Below are positions 17,394 to 27,185 of a DNA stretch of 64,000 bases, piece after piece. Source of the DNA: DAISIK01 sp036822055 (lineage in GTDB: Bacteria > Verrucomicrobiota > Verrucomicrobiia > Opitutales > Puniceicoccaceae); contig DAISIK010000003.1 of NCBI GenBank assembly GCA_036822055.1, forward strand, positions 1 through 64,000, written 5' to 3'. Numbering within the stretch: the stretch's first letter is position 1; every line of letters starts with the position of its first letter. The translations under genes and the position numbers were made by a program. The notes under the pieces were generated by a model. The model was not told the DNA's origin. It ran no database searches and worked only from the letters and a program-made list of their open reading frames with translations.

Positions 17394-18736
17394 AGCAGCA
17401 GCGGGTAGATTGGATTGAGAGCGGAAAGACGTTGGAGATACTTGACCTTTTGGTGGGGTTTTTCGCCGTGTGTCTCGCCTACGCCGTCAATCCGGATCTG
17501 AATCTATCCTGGGCTGCAAGTTTCAGAGGGCAACCGGGCGCCTTCCCGCTCGCGATCATCTTTGGGCTTTGCCTCATGTTTACTGGAAAGGTGATCGGAC
17601 TCTACGATCCGATCCGGTTGCAGCGATGGGAGTGGCTTTTTGCGCGGGCCTTTTTTGCCGCTTCGGTTGCCCTGGCGGGGACCTTTTTCATCACCTATCT
17701 ATTCTTTCTTGAGAGTCCGGGTCGATGGGTGGCTTTTTGCTTGCTGAGTGTCGCCACGGTTGGGATTGGCGCGACGCGTTTGCTCTTCTGCCGGTTAGCC
17801 GCCAAGCGGCCCAGACGTCTCCTGCTTTTACTTGAATGCTCGATGATCGAGGCGGTTCAGGAGAGAATTGCTGCTGTAAAGATTCCGCTAAAAATTGTCG
17901 GCGAGGCCGAGGTTCCCAGACTCAGGGAAAGCGCGGAAGGTCTGGCCCAGTTTGTTCGAGAGCACGAGGTGGATGAAGTGGTGGTTCCGTGGATCGCCAG
18001 TCAAAATGTTCTGGATGCGCCATGGGTGAAAGCCCTCTACGAGGGCGTGCAGATCACCCACTACCCGGCTTTTCTGGAGCGCTATTTCCAGAAGGTTGAA
18101 TTGAGCCATCTCGGGGCGAATTGGTTGTGCGAACTGGACCTGCGCCTGACTCACCCGGTCTACCATCGCTGGAAGCGCCTCCTAGACATCGGGCTAGCGG
18201 TTGTCGGAGTAATCATGTCTGCACCTTTGGTAGCTGCGGTGGCCTGTTTGATTTGGATTGAGAGCGGGAGACCCGTTTTTTTTCGACAGGAGCGGGTGGG
18301 GCTCCGTGGGGCAACCTTTTTGATTTGGAAACTGCGTACGATGCGTTTGGCCGAGGACCACCATGCCCCGGTATTGACGCAAGCAAAGGACCCGAGAGTG
18401 ACCCGCCTGGGCAAACTTTTGAGAAGAACCCGTTTTGATGAGACTCCTCAGTTCATTAATATCCTCCGCGGTGAAATGTCCTTTATCGGGCCGAGGCCAG
18501 ATTGGGTTGAAGTGGCTCGCTTCTGCGAAGGGAAAATCCCGATCTATCGATTTCGGACTCTGGTTAAGCCCGGATTGACTGGATGGGCGCAGATCAACTA
18601 TCGCTATGCAGAAACCGAGAAGGACATCTTGGAAAAGCTGAGCTATGATTTCTACTACATGCGCAACGCTTCGGCGATGCTGGACCTCCAAATCGTGATG
18701 CGGACCTTTGGAGCGCTGACCAAAGGGGGCAGGTAA
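17390..18736 (+). CDS. Polyprenyl-phosphate sugar-1-phosphate transferase (initiating enzyme)
   Basis: A 448-residue member of the bacterial sugar transferase family (WbaP/CpsE type). The N-terminal half has four membrane spans and a soluble region with a Rossmann-like part. The C-terminal catalytic domain shows KRLLDIGLAVVGVIMSAPLV as the membrane re-entrant helix, FFRQERVGLRG, FIGPRPDWVE and PGLTGWAQINYR. These enzymes move a sugar phosphate from UDP-sugar to undecaprenyl phosphate and start glycan synthesis. The GTG at 17390 overlaps the upstream stop. It is the only initiating transferase seen in the window, so it probably sets the first sugar of this glycan. Confidence 0.92.
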   Translation: MKQQRVDWIESGKTLEILDLLVGFFAVCLAYAVNPDLNLSWAASFRGQPGAFPLAIIFGLCLMFTGKVIGLYDPIRLQRWEWLFARAFFAASVALAGTFFITYLFFLESPGRWVAFCLLSVATVGIGATRLLFCRLAAKRPRRLLLLLECSMIEAVQERIAAVKIPLKIVGEAEVPRLRESAEGLAQFVREHEVDEVVVPWIASQNVLDAPWVKALYEGVQITHYPAFLERYFQKVELSHLGANWLCELDLRLTHPVYHRWKRLLDIGLAVVGVIMSAPLVAAVACLIWIESGRPVFFRQERVGLRGATFLIWKLRTMRLAEDHHAPVLTQAKDPRVTRLGKLLRRTRFDETPQFINILRGEMSFIGPRPDWVEVARFCEGKIPIYRFRTLVKPGLTGWAQINYRYAETEKDILEKLSYDFYYMRNASAMLDLQIVMRTFGALTKGGR

Positions 18737-20460
18737 TGCCGAACGACAAACTCATTGATTTGGCTCGTTTCGAGGCGGAAACCGAAGAGGCAACCCGCGG
18801 GGTAGAGTTGGCCTTCGCCTTTGTCCGCTCGGTCATCTATGGTTTTGGATTTCTGGTTCTGGGTTGTTGGCTCGGTTTTTTGGTGGGCCTGACGATCACC
18901 CCATGGCACAGCCTGGCTTACTTTGTCGGAATGGCCTACGGGTTTTCCCGGTCGATTAAAGATGTCGAGGAGGATTTGATTGGTTGGCCGCAAATTCTGG
19001 CTCTAAGTTCCGTCAACTTGTTATTGTTGGCCGCCGGAATCGCCACCTCTTCCCAGGTGGTTGACCTCTCCAGGGAAGGTCTGAGTAGGGATGCGGAAAC
19101 CGTCTACCTGCTGGCTCACGGGTGGAATCCGGCGAGGGGCAATGACTACTCCTTGCCTGCGAGAGGCGCGGTGGGGCCAACGGCAGAAATGAAGGTCTAT
19201 TTTGCAGAGGGAAATTTTGCCAGTTCCGGCGCGGTGGTGGGTGCGGTGATCGCCTCAGTCCTCGGAGACACCCAAGTCGGGAAGGGTTACCAGTGGCTTT
19301 TGATGGGGGCTGGAGGGGTCTTTCTGGTGGCCTTTTTACTACTAGCTCAAGTCCGCTTCAGCTATGCCCTTCTGATTGGGGTTGCCTACCTGATCGGTAG
19401 TCCTTTCGTCATTGCCTGGGCAAGTTTTGCACCGATGGTGGACTACGTGGCTTATCTAGTCTTCCTCGGCTGTGGGATCTATGGGATACGGAGCAACGGC
19501 TCTGAGCATTGGTCGGATCTGCTGCCCTGGGTGTTTGGGCTTTCGTTTTTGGTTAGTCCATTTGGGTGGGCGACCGTTGTCGCGGGCGGCCTGGCGATTG
19601 CTGCGCGGGCCGGCTCAGACCCGGAGCGGGGGCGCTGGATTCGGCTGAAGTGGATCATTTTGGGTTTGGGAATGTTAGGGCTGTTGGTTTTGGGGGCGCT
19701 GAATGAAGGGGTCAAGATAGAGCCGGAGAGACTATTGGAACGAACGCGGGATGTGTTGAGTGCTCCAGTGCGAGATCAGTCCGCGCCTCTTTTGAGTCCC
19801 AGCGGGCCTTGGTCGAGCCATACCTCGATCGCCGAGGGAATGCTGGAACGGGGTACCTACGGGCCGTTTTTTGCGGTAATTCTTGGTCTGGGCTGCTTTT
19901 TGATTCTTCGTTGCTGGTTTCTTCAGAGAAAAATCCCGGTAGAGGATGGATGGATGATCGGGTGGCTAGCTCTTTCTCTCCTGGTAATCACCGACCTACG
20001 CTTATCGGCGATGCTTCTGGGTTTTTTCATTCCGTATGCGATGATTGGTACGTTAAGGAGTGAGCGTGGGCTTTTGGTGGACCAGAACTTCACGCGAATG
20101 GTCAATCCCAGTTTCATCGATTTGGGAAAAGAAGGGGGCACAGCGAAGGCTTTGGCCTGCTCGACAATGTTCTTGTTCATGATCCAGGGGGTGATTGGAG
20201 GGTTTCTAGGGGCAATCGCCCACAATCGGGCGCAGCTTCGGTTCGAGGATTTTCTGGTAATGCCTGACTGGCGTTCTTCCTCGGTGCTGGTGAGCCAGGG
20301 CGAGGCGGTGGGGATCTACGAGATTTTGGAACAGCAGAGTGTTCTTTTTCAATTGTCGGAGCTTGAATCAGAAATTGGGCTGGTCGTACCTTTTTCAGAC
20401 ATTCGGATCGATAAGCTCTATCGGATTGATCAATCGTTGGGAGGCGAAGCAGAAAACTGA
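18736..20460 (+). CDS. Large polytopic membrane protein, GT-C-like
   Basis: A 574-residue protein with roughly a dozen hydrophobic spans. After the second or third span a loop carries SRDAETVYLLAHGWNPARG. The acidic DAE and the GWNP motif recur in the polytopic protein encoded at 22620-24335 (DSVQTHQ, then SGWNP), so the two appear to be paralogues separated by one gene. The final 80 residues after the last span form a soluble tail. No Wzy signature is evident. It could be a membrane glycosyltransferase or polymerase for the glycan. It starts with a TAATG overlap and ends with TGATG. Confidence 0.6.
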   Translation: MPNDKLIDLARFEAETEEATRGVELAFAFVRSVIYGFGFLVLGCWLGFLVGLTITPWHSLAYFVGMAYGFSRSIKDVEEDLIGWPQILALSSVNLLLLAAGIATSSQVVDLSREGLSRDAETVYLLAHGWNPARGNDYSLPARGAVGPTAEMKVYFAEGNFASSGAVVGAVIASVLGDTQVGKGYQWLLMGAGGVFLVAFLLLAQVRFSYALLIGVAYLIGSPFVIAWASFAPMVDYVAYLVFLGCGIYGIRSNGSEHWSDLLPWVFGLSFLVSPFGWATVVAGGLAIAARAGSDPERGRWIRLKWIILGLGMLGLLVLGALNEGVKIEPERLLERTRDVLSAPVRDQSAPLLSPSGPWSSHTSIAEGMLERGTYGPFFAVILGLGCFLILRCWFLQRKIPVEDGWMIGWLALSLLVITDLRLSAMLLGFFIPYAMIGTLRSERGLLVDQNFTRMVNPSFIDLGKEGGTAKALACSTMFLFMIQGVIGGFLGAIAHNRAQLRFEDFLVMPDWRSSSVLVSQGEAVGIYEILEQQSVLFQLSELESEIGLVVPFSDIRIDKLYRIDQSLGGEAEN

Positions 20461-22595
20461 TGGGGGTGATTCACTGGAAAAGCGCTAGCATCTTCGGGAT
20501 GGTGGCGGGAACGACGGGTTTTTTCCTCTTGTCCGCTCTGGGAGTATGGCCCGGATCCGGGGAAGGGCTGGACTGGTCCCGGGCGTGGCCTTTCTTCATC
20601 GTCTGCCAAGTTTTCGCAGTGGGGGGGTCCTTAATCTGGAATCGTCTCCAACTTCTGCGGTATGATCACGAAACCCAGACGAGCTACCGGATCAAGATGT
20701 TTGCCAGCTCGGACCGTGGCCTGATCTATGGTTGGACGAAGGATGAGGGGACTCTCAGCAAGGCGGGATGCCAGATACACTTGCGCGGATGGATCTTCAA
20801 ACCGAGGAGGCGGCAACCTCCCTCCATCCGGGTCCGGGTGGGAGACCGCTGGATCGAGCCTGAATGGGAAGAGCGGCTCGATGTAGTGCAGAGCTACATT
20901 GATGATTTCGTGGTTCCGAGGCGGTGTGGGTTCTGTTTCCGGTTCAACACGGGAAGGGGCCTAAAGAAAGTGGAAGTGATGGTCGAACCGTTGGACGGTT
21001 CCCCGGCACGGTGTATTAAGTCATTCCTCCACTTTGGTTGGAAACGGAGGAGAGGACGTGTCGGTGACCCGGCCTATGCCAGGTGGTTTGCGGAGTTCGG
21101 TGATACCAATCCGAGCCACTTGAATGCTTTGGTGAATCGATTGAAGCAGGTAGACCAACCTCCGCTCCTTTCTATTCTTTTGCCGGTTTACAATGCGCCG
21201 GTTGATGCGTTGGAGCTTTGCGTTCGATCGGTAGTCGGTCAGGCCTATCAGCATTGGGAGCTTTGCATGGTCGACGATGATTCGACCGAAGAGGAAACGC
21301 GCGAAGCAGTGCGGCGGTTATCAGCACTGGATGAGCGGATCAAGGTGAGATACCGGAGCTACAATGGACACATTTCGGAGGCCACCAATACCGCTTTTGA
21401 CTTGGTTGAGGGCAGCTACGTCGGGCTTTTGGATCACGATGACGAGCTGACACCAAACGCACTGGGAGAAGTGGTTCTGGCGATCAAGCAGCATCCGAGG
21501 GCCAGGTGGTTCTACAGCGACGAAGATAAAATCGATGAACGCGGAAACTTATCCGGCCCCTATTTCAAGCCAGACTACGATCCCCTCTTCCTCATGCGTC
21601 AGAACTACATCTGTCATTTTACGGTGATCGAGCGTGGATTGTGGGAAACGGCGGGCGGGATGCGAGTTGGTTTGGAAGGAAGCCAGGACTGGGATCTCTT
21701 CCTCCGCTTGAGTCGCCTCGTTGAGCCGAGCCAAGTTGTCCACATCCCCAAGGTCCTCTATCACTGGAGGACGGTGAAAGGGAGTTCGGCAAACTCGGTT
21801 GGGGAAAAGTCTTATTCGGTAAGAGCAGCCGCCCGAGCCTTGCGAGACCACTTCAAGGAGCTCGAATTACCGGTTCGTTCTCAGAGCATTAAAGGGATGT
21901 ATTGGGAGCCAGAGTTGATCCTGGAAGTGACCCCGCCGACCAGTTGGAATCTTCTGGAGCATTCCCTGGGACATCATATCGAAAGGCTAGCGGAATCGGC
22001 TATGGACCGGGAGTGGGTATTGTTTTTTGGTGCGGAGATAAATGTATCAGAGAACCAAATACAGAAGATGGGGGCAGCTCTGCGATTTCCCGGGGTTGGT
22101 CTGGTTGCGCCCCTGGTTCTTTCGGAAGAGGGGAAAATCCTGAACGGATTAACCGTACTTGATCCTGTGAGGGGGGTTTATCTGCCTCACCGTGGCCTAA
22201 CCATGAAGGAAGACGGCATGGGGATGAGAGCCCATCTTTCGCAGACCTGCACGAGCGCGATCGGCCCGGTGGTCGGGGTAAGAGCCGAGCTTCTCAGACT
22301 GGTAGAGCGGGAAATCCTGGAGGAGGCCACCAGTCCAGCGGAGCAGATTTTACTTCTGGGACTGATTCTGAGGGAGAGCGGTTGGCGTTCTCAGTACTTG
22401 CCAACGGTAGTTTTGCAGGATGCTCAAGCCTTTGAGGATGCGATTCCGACCGCTATCTCGAAACGGGTGATGGACCGATATGGAAGTTGGTTCGAGCACG
22501 ACCCAGCCTTCAATCCTAACCTTTCCTTTGAGACCGTGGGCCTGAAGCCGGCCTCTCAACCTCGCTCAAGAGTTGCGATGGCTGGTCGTGACTGA
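20460..22595 (+). CDS. Membrane-anchored family 2 glycosyltransferase with accessory module
   Basis: A 711-residue protein in four parts. Two membrane spans lie at about residues 8-28 and 43-60. A beta-rich module at about 80-185 contains IHLRGWIFKP and IRVRVGDRWIEPEW. A GT2 domain from about 235 has LSILLPVYNAPVDALE, MVDDDSTEEE, GLLDHDDELTPNA and FYSDEDKID. The last 200 residues have a GT2-like but less conserved pattern. The DHDD and SDEDK motifs match O-antigen transferases of the rhamnosyl type. The module at 80-185 resembles the N-terminal part of the enzyme at 30146-31645. The gene is coupled upstream by TGATG. Confidence 0.8.
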   Translation: MGVIHWKSASIFGMVAGTTGFFLLSALGVWPGSGEGLDWSRAWPFFIVCQVFAVGGSLIWNRLQLLRYDHETQTSYRIKMFASSDRGLIYGWTKDEGTLSKAGCQIHLRGWIFKPRRRQPPSIRVRVGDRWIEPEWEERLDVVQSYIDDFVVPRRCGFCFRFNTGRGLKKVEVMVEPLDGSPARCIKSFLHFGWKRRRGRVGDPAYARWFAEFGDTNPSHLNALVNRLKQVDQPPLLSILLPVYNAPVDALELCVRSVVGQAYQHWELCMVDDDSTEEETREAVRRLSALDERIKVRYRSYNGHISEATNTAFDLVEGSYVGLLDHDDELTPNALGEVVLAIKQHPRARWFYSDEDKIDERGNLSGPYFKPDYDPLFLMRQNYICHFTVIERGLWETAGGMRVGLEGSQDWDLFLRLSRLVEPSQVVHIPKVLYHWRTVKGSSANSVGEKSYSVRAAARALRDHFKELELPVRSQSIKGMYWEPELILEVTPPTSWNLLEHSLGHHIERLAESAMDREWVLFFGAEINVSENQIQKMGAALRFPGVGLVAPLVLSEEGKILNGLTVLDPVRGVYLPHRGLTMKEDGMGMRAHLSQTCTSAIGPVVGVRAELLRLVEREILEEATSPAEQILLLGLILRESGWRSQYLPTVVLQDAQAFEDAIPTAISKRVMDRYGSWFEHDPAFNPNLSFETVGLKPASQPRSRVAMAGRD

Positions 22596-22619
22596 TGCCA
22601 GGGGGGGTAGCGTACTAAG

Positions 22620-24335
22620 ATGAAGGAGGATCCCCGCGACCTTGATCCGGGAGGTATGCTTGGATTGTCAATTCTCGGAGGAGTCGCATCTTTGGGGACA
22701 CTGGCGACCGTGGGGTTGTTCTTCAGACTTCCATTTTCTGCTGAGCTTTGGGCGGGTTACTACCTGGTTGGGGCGATCGGGGGAGCCCTGATTGGTCGAA
22801 ATTTGAGATCGATGCTCACGGTGCTCGGTTTGCATTTGGCGCTTCTCCTTGGTGCTACTTTTCTGGCGGCGAGCATCACCGATGTCGGGTGGGACAGCGT
22901 GCAGACCCATCAGGTAGGCGTTTTGAACCTGCGATCGGGATGGAACCCGATTCACCCGGAGGATCAGTCATGGTTGGAGGCATTGCCTGAGGAGGGGTTG
23001 ATTCGTTCGGCGCCCCGGATGACCCAGGAGTGGATGAGTTTGAACCTCGTCTATATTCTCGGTTCTTTTCTCGCCAGTTTGCCAGCTGGATTCGAAGGTG
23101 CGAAGGGGTTGCAGATCATTCTTTGGATCTGCCTTTTCCTCAACCTTCGAACCTTGTTCACGCGTTTGAGGGTTGGTGGGGTCACGCGGTGGTTTGCGAC
23201 CCTCTCGCTGAGCTTCAACCCGGTAATCTTTTACCAGCTCTGGACACTCTACCTTGATTTGGGGGTGGCGGTCTTCATCACGTTGGCGCTTGCTGCGCTC
23301 TGGACCTTGTCGCGACGCGCCGGTGGATTGGAGGTGGGTATTTTCATTGTATCGTTATTGCTCCTCTCCTTTACAAAAAGAACGGGCCTTTTGCTTGGAG
23401 CTCCGCTGATCGGGGCGGGGTTGGTGCTTCTCTTTCTCAGGGTAAGGCCGCCCAAACGCTACTACTGGCTAACGGCGGGCGGGTTCCTTTCTGTGGTTGT
23501 CTTAATCGGAGCCCTCGCCTCCGGGGCACTTCGGGGGTATCAATTAGGGGATCTTAAGCAAATGGTAGTTGAACCAGCGAGCTTTGATCGGGAGCGGGGC
23601 ATGAAGGTGCCTCCACACTTGTCTGCGCTGAGCCGACCCGAACTTTTCTTGCGTTCTCTGGCTGAGGCTACGGACGTCGAGCGGGGCGCCCGACTAAAGA
23701 TTCCGCTAACCTGGGAAGGGAGCGAGTGGACGATGTTTCGGGTCGTTATGTATCCTGGCTATACCTCGGGAGGCTTTGGTCCTCTGTTTTCCGGAATATT
23801 AGTGATTGCGGTCTTGATCAGCTTTCGCCGCAAGCGAGGGGAATTGGATGGGAGATGGGTGCGGAAGACCGCCTGGGGCGGGTTGGTGATCTTGTGCCTG
23901 ATCCTGCCGTCATCGTTTGCCAGGTGGGTCCCTTTCGTTTGGTGTCTGCCGCTATTGATTGGTTTCGACGCTCTTCTGGAGCGGGACAGAGGGGTGAATT
24001 CAGCCGATCGGAAGATGGTATGCTGGAAGGCTGGAAGCCTACTCCATCTTGGTTTGGCCCTCTTGATGGGTGGCTTGGCGATCGCCAACACGGGTGCGCT
24101 GGCTACTCAACACCTAACTGCGCAAATGGAAGCGACGAGGGTGATTGATCGATTCCTCGATGGCCTGGAAGAGCAAAACGAGCCGGTCCGTATCCATTTT
24201 GGACGTTCGATCGCGGTTAAGCGGTGGCTTTGGGAGCGGGAGATCCCTTTTGAATACCTTCCGGAGGTTGAGGTGCCCTTTCAAGAGGTACCTTTTACGG
24301 TGGCGAGAATCCCGAGGGAGGGTGATCTGCGCTGA
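22620..24335 (+). CDS. Large polytopic membrane protein, GT-C-like
   Basis: A 571-residue protein with about ten spans and a soluble C-terminal tail of about 80 residues. The first large loop has DVGWDSVQTHQVGVLN and SGWNPIHPEDQ. Asp at this position and GWNP are shared with the protein at 18736-20460. A later LSFNPVIFYQLWTLYLD follows the usual GT-C pattern of Pro and acidic residues near the end of a span. I infer a membrane sugar transferase or related function in the same glycan pathway. It starts 24 bases after the GT2 gene and overlaps the next by TGATG. Confidence 0.6.
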   Translation: MKEDPRDLDPGGMLGLSILGGVASLGTLATVGLFFRLPFSAELWAGYYLVGAIGGALIGRNLRSMLTVLGLHLALLLGATFLAASITDVGWDSVQTHQVGVLNLRSGWNPIHPEDQSWLEALPEEGLIRSAPRMTQEWMSLNLVYILGSFLASLPAGFEGAKGLQIILWICLFLNLRTLFTRLRVGGVTRWFATLSLSFNPVIFYQLWTLYLDLGVAVFITLALAALWTLSRRAGGLEVGIFIVSLLLLSFTKRTGLLLGAPLIGAGLVLLFLRVRPPKRYYWLTAGGFLSVVVLIGALASGALRGYQLGDLKQMVVEPASFDRERGMKVPPHLSALSRPELFLRSLAEATDVERGARLKIPLTWEGSEWTMFRVVMYPGYTSGGFGPLFSGILVIAVLISFRRKRGELDGRWVRKTAWGGLVILCLILPSSFARWVPFVWCLPLLIGFDALLERDRGVNSADRKMVCWKAGSLLHLGLALLMGGLAIANTGALATQHLTAQMEATRVIDRFLDGLEEQNEPVRIHFGRSIAVKRWLWEREIPFEYLPEVEVPFQEVPFTVARIPREGDLR

Positions 24336-24925
24336 TGATGAAGGAGGTAACCAATTTTCATGCCGGAGGTTGTGTGATACTGGGGATGGTTGTGGCACTC
24401 TGGTGCTGGGCGATTCTTGCCGAATTGCGAGCGGATTGGTTTGTTGAGGTTGAAGGGTTCTCCAAAGCATCAGGGCGGATGGCAATTTACGTTGATCGGG
24501 GAGAGGGGTTCTCAGAAGACGAAGTTCAAATCCACGTCCTGAAAGGAGGAGATTTTTCGAAACGCTTCCAGATTCGAAGAGGCGGGGTCAGGGGGATCCG
24601 TTGGGATGGGCTGGACCGCCCCGGGGAAATCCGGGTTGAGAGGCTGGCGATCCGAATGCCCGACCGGATCCTTTTCAGAGTTCTATCGTTCGATCAGGCC
24701 GTTGCGACCAGTGAAGTTTCTATTCGTCAGGCGGATGGCGGTGAAGTCAGGGTTTTATTCGAAGGAAGGGATGGATGGGTGGCTTTTCCGCTTCCAAAAA
24801 ATGGGGAGAGTCGGTTTCGCCTTCCTGCTGCCTTGCCCTCGTTGCTCCTCGGCTTCATGGTCGGGGGTTTGAGTCTTTTATGGAATCGACACACGGCACA
24901 GCCTCGCGGTGGGGCAATAGATTGA
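24335..24925 (+). CDS. Membrane-anchored beta-rich protein, stand-alone version of the DUF2142-protein N-terminal module
   Basis: A 196-residue protein with one span at about 12-30, an external region of about 130 residues and a second span at about 165-184. The external part is predicted mostly beta from its alternating pattern. It shows SGRMAIYVDRGEGFSED (46-62) and IRWDGLDRPGEIRVERLAI (88-106). The N-terminal 200 residues of the DUF2142-type protein at 28084-30003 have the same layout and the matching motifs GGRFKVY and LRIDPFESMGTALISRIEF. I do not recognise a named family. It lies just before the ABC exporter genes, which hints at a role in export or in handling the glycan outside. Confidence 0.6.
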   Translation: MMKEVTNFHAGGCVILGMVVALWCWAILAELRADWFVEVEGFSKASGRMAIYVDRGEGFSEDEVQIHVLKGGDFSKRFQIRRGGVRGIRWDGLDRPGEIRVERLAIRMPDRILFRVLSFDQAVATSEVSIRQADGGEVRVLFEGRDGWVAFPLPKNGESRFRLPAALPSLLLGFMVGGLSLLWNRHTAQPRGGAID

Positions 24926-25749
24926 TCAAGCGGTTGAGGAGTCTCCGGCCGACGGCGGTGTTCCGAGATCTCTGGGTCAATCGGATCCTGATATTCCAAT
25001 TTTCGCGCAGATCAATTCAGGCGAGGCACAAAGGCAGCTTTTTGGGAGCAGGATGGACGGTTTTGAATCCGTTGCTCCTGATGTGCTTATATTCCTTCGT
25101 CTTTGGAGTGATTTTCAACGGTCGGTATGGAGCGTTCGAGGATGAAACAGCCCTCGACTATGCTCTGGGAGTCTTTCTGAGTTTAACCCTTTTTCAGCTT
25201 CTCGCAGAGGTCTTTGGCGTATCCATAACCTTGATCGTCAGTAATGGGAATCTGGTGAAAAAGGTGGTGCTTCCTCTTCAGGTATTGCCGGTGGCAGCTG
25301 TGGGAGCGGCTGTTTACCACTTTTTGATCGGTCTGATTTTGGTTTTTGTGGCGGTGGTGGTCTTTGAGGGGGTACCGGGTCCAGAGGCCCTCTTCTTTCC
25401 CCTACTCATTTTTCCGGTCGTGTTTTTGGCGCTAGGAGTCGCATGGTTCTTCTCGGCCCTCGGGGTCTACATACGAGATCTGGGTCAATTGGTTCAGTTT
25501 CTTTCGCTGACGTTGATGTACTCGAGCGCGATCTTTTACAGTCAGCAAATGGTTCCGGAGGGAATTTGGCAGGTGCTCCGCTGGAATCCTCTGGTCCACA
25601 TCGTTGAGCAGGCTCGTGGGGTGGCACTCTGGGGTCGACCGCTCGAGTTGGGCCCTTATCTCTATGCCCTGGGAACTTCTCTCCTGGTTTTTTACGGAGG
25701 GTTCTATTTTTTCCGGAAGTTGAAACGAGGATTTGCCGATGTCTTGTGA
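24880..25749 (+). CDS. wzm: ABC-2 type polysaccharide export permease (Wzm-like)
   Basis: A protein of up to 289 residues with six hydrophobic spans. The cytoplasmic N-terminal segment FSRRSIQARHKGSFLGAGW leading into NPLLLMCLYSFVFG is the conserved entry of O-antigen/capsule permeases. IFYSQQMVPEGIWQVLRWNP near the end is also typical. It forms the membrane channel that exports lipid-linked glycan. Two starts fit: the ATG at 24880, overlapping the previous gene by 46 bases, and a TTG at 24922 that would give a TTGA overlap like other junctions here. It is followed by its ATPase with an 11-base overlap. Confidence 0.9.
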   Translation: MESTHGTASRWGNRLIKRLRSLRPTAVFRDLWVNRILIFQFSRRSIQARHKGSFLGAGWTVLNPLLLMCLYSFVFGVIFNGRYGAFEDETALDYALGVFLSLTLFQLLAEVFGVSITLIVSNGNLVKKVVLPLQVLPVAAVGAAVYHFLIGLILVFVAVVVFEGVPGPEALFFPLLIFPVVFLALGVAWFFSALGVYIRDLGQLVQFLSLTLMYSSAIFYSQQMVPEGIWQVLRWNPLVHIVEQARGVALWGRPLELGPYLYALGTSLLVFYGGFYFFRKLKRGFADVL

Positions 25750-27166
25750 GTCTATCATCTCTGTGAACGGAGTGTCCAAGGCTTATCGGATCTGGAATGA
25801 GCCTTCGGATCGTTTGAAGTCTCCGGCAATTGACCTGCTCTCCCGCCTCATCCCGAAGAAGGGCGGTATACCAGACACTCTCAGGCGAAAAGCCCGCTCG
25901 TACTACAACGAATTCTATGCGTTGGATAACGTGAGCCTGGAGGTGGGAAGGGGCGAGAGTGTGGGGATTGTCGGACGGAACGGTTCGGGCAAAAGTACGC
26001 TTCTGCAGATCATCGCAGGTACCCTTCATCCAACTTCTGGAACGGTAACGACACGGGGAAGAATTGCCGCCTTGCTTGAGCTCGGATCTGGGTTCAACCC
26101 AGAGTTCACGGGCCGGGAAAACGTTTATCTCAACGCGAGCTTAATCGGGTTAAGTCGCGAGGAGGTAGACGAGCGCTTCGATGCTATTGCCGCCTTTGCT
26201 GACATTGGAGAGTTCATCAATCAACCGGTAAAAACCTATTCGAGCGGGATGTATGTGAGGTTGGCCTTTGCGGTGATTGTAAATGTAGATGCTGACATTC
26301 TGATCGTCGACGAGGCTCTCGCGGTGGGCGATGTTTTCTTTGTTCAAAAGTGTATGCGTTTTTTGAGGGGTTTTCAGGAACGCGGGGCCTTATTGTTCGT
26401 CAGCCACGATCTGGCGACGGTCAATAATCTTTGCGATCGGGCAGTGTGGATGGAAAAGGGGCGGGTGAGGACGCAGGGAGAGCCGAAGGCGGTGACCGAG
26501 CTTTACTTTTCCCGTCATTACCTGGGGGCAGAAAATGAGGTGGAGACCCCGCGTGAAGTCTCAGTTGAGCATACGATCGAGCGTAAGCCGTGCGAGAGCG
26601 AAGATCATGTTGACCCCAGACTTCCCTGGATCAACGCCAGTCCGTATCGAAACGATTTAAAGCTCTTTGCCTTTGATCCGATGGGGGACTCTTTCGGGAT
26701 CCTCAAGGGAAGGGTGGTTGATGCGAGATTTACAGATGTTGAGGGCAATCCGCTAAGCTATATTGTGGGTTGTGAAAGGGTGGCAATCAATGTGACGGTC
26801 GAAGCGGAGGAGCGGTTGGAGTCGATTATCATTGGCTTCGGGGTAAAGGATTCGCTCGGACAAGTGTTATTTGGGGACAATACCTACCTGACTTTTTGCG
26901 AGGCTCAACCATGCCTGGAAGCAGGGGAACGAGCAACAGCGACCTTTGTTTTTCAAATGCCGAGGCTGCGGCCTGGTAACTACACTGTGAGTACAACCTT
27001 GGCGACTGGAAGCCAGGATGACCACCAGATGCAGCACTGGTTGCATGATGGTTTGGTCTTTCAATCAATCGTCGACAGCCAAACCAGTGGGCTGATCGGC
27101 ATACCGATGCAGAGGATTGAGATTCGGCGAGAGGGAGTCTTGATCTCGCCCACGATCAAGGCCTGA
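25739..27166 (+). CDS. wzt: ABC transporter ATPase with C-terminal glycan-binding-type domain (Wzt-like)
   Basis: A 475-residue ATPase. Walker A is GRNGSGKST (79-87), the signature is YSSGM (near 167-171), Walker B is ILIVDEALAVGD (187-198) and the switch histidine is in VSHDL. The signature YSSGM is the form typical of polysaccharide exporters. After about residue 295 comes an added domain of about 180 residues with a beta-sandwich-like pattern, matching the Wzt C-terminal domain that in studied systems recognises the finished end of the glycan before export. This extension makes a substrate-selective exporter likely. The ATG at 25739 is used; a TTG two codons earlier is possible. Confidence 0.92.
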   Translation: MSCESIISVNGVSKAYRIWNEPSDRLKSPAIDLLSRLIPKKGGIPDTLRRKARSYYNEFYALDNVSLEVGRGESVGIVGRNGSGKSTLLQIIAGTLHPTSGTVTTRGRIAALLELGSGFNPEFTGRENVYLNASLIGLSREEVDERFDAIAAFADIGEFINQPVKTYSSGMYVRLAFAVIVNVDADILIVDEALAVGDVFFVQKCMRFLRGFQERGALLFVSHDLATVNNLCDRAVWMEKGRVRTQGEPKAVTELYFSRHYLGAENEVETPREVSVEHTIERKPCESEDHVDPRLPWINASPYRNDLKLFAFDPMGDSFGILKGRVVDARFTDVEGNPLSYIVGCERVAINVTVEAEERLESIIIGFGVKDSLGQVLFGDNTYLTFCEAQPCLEAGERATATFVFQMPRLRPGNYTVSTTLATGSQDDHQMQHWLHDGLVFQSIVDSQTSGLIGIPMQRIEIRREGVLISPTIKA

Positions 27167-27185
27167 AAGACAGGTTGACCGTAGA

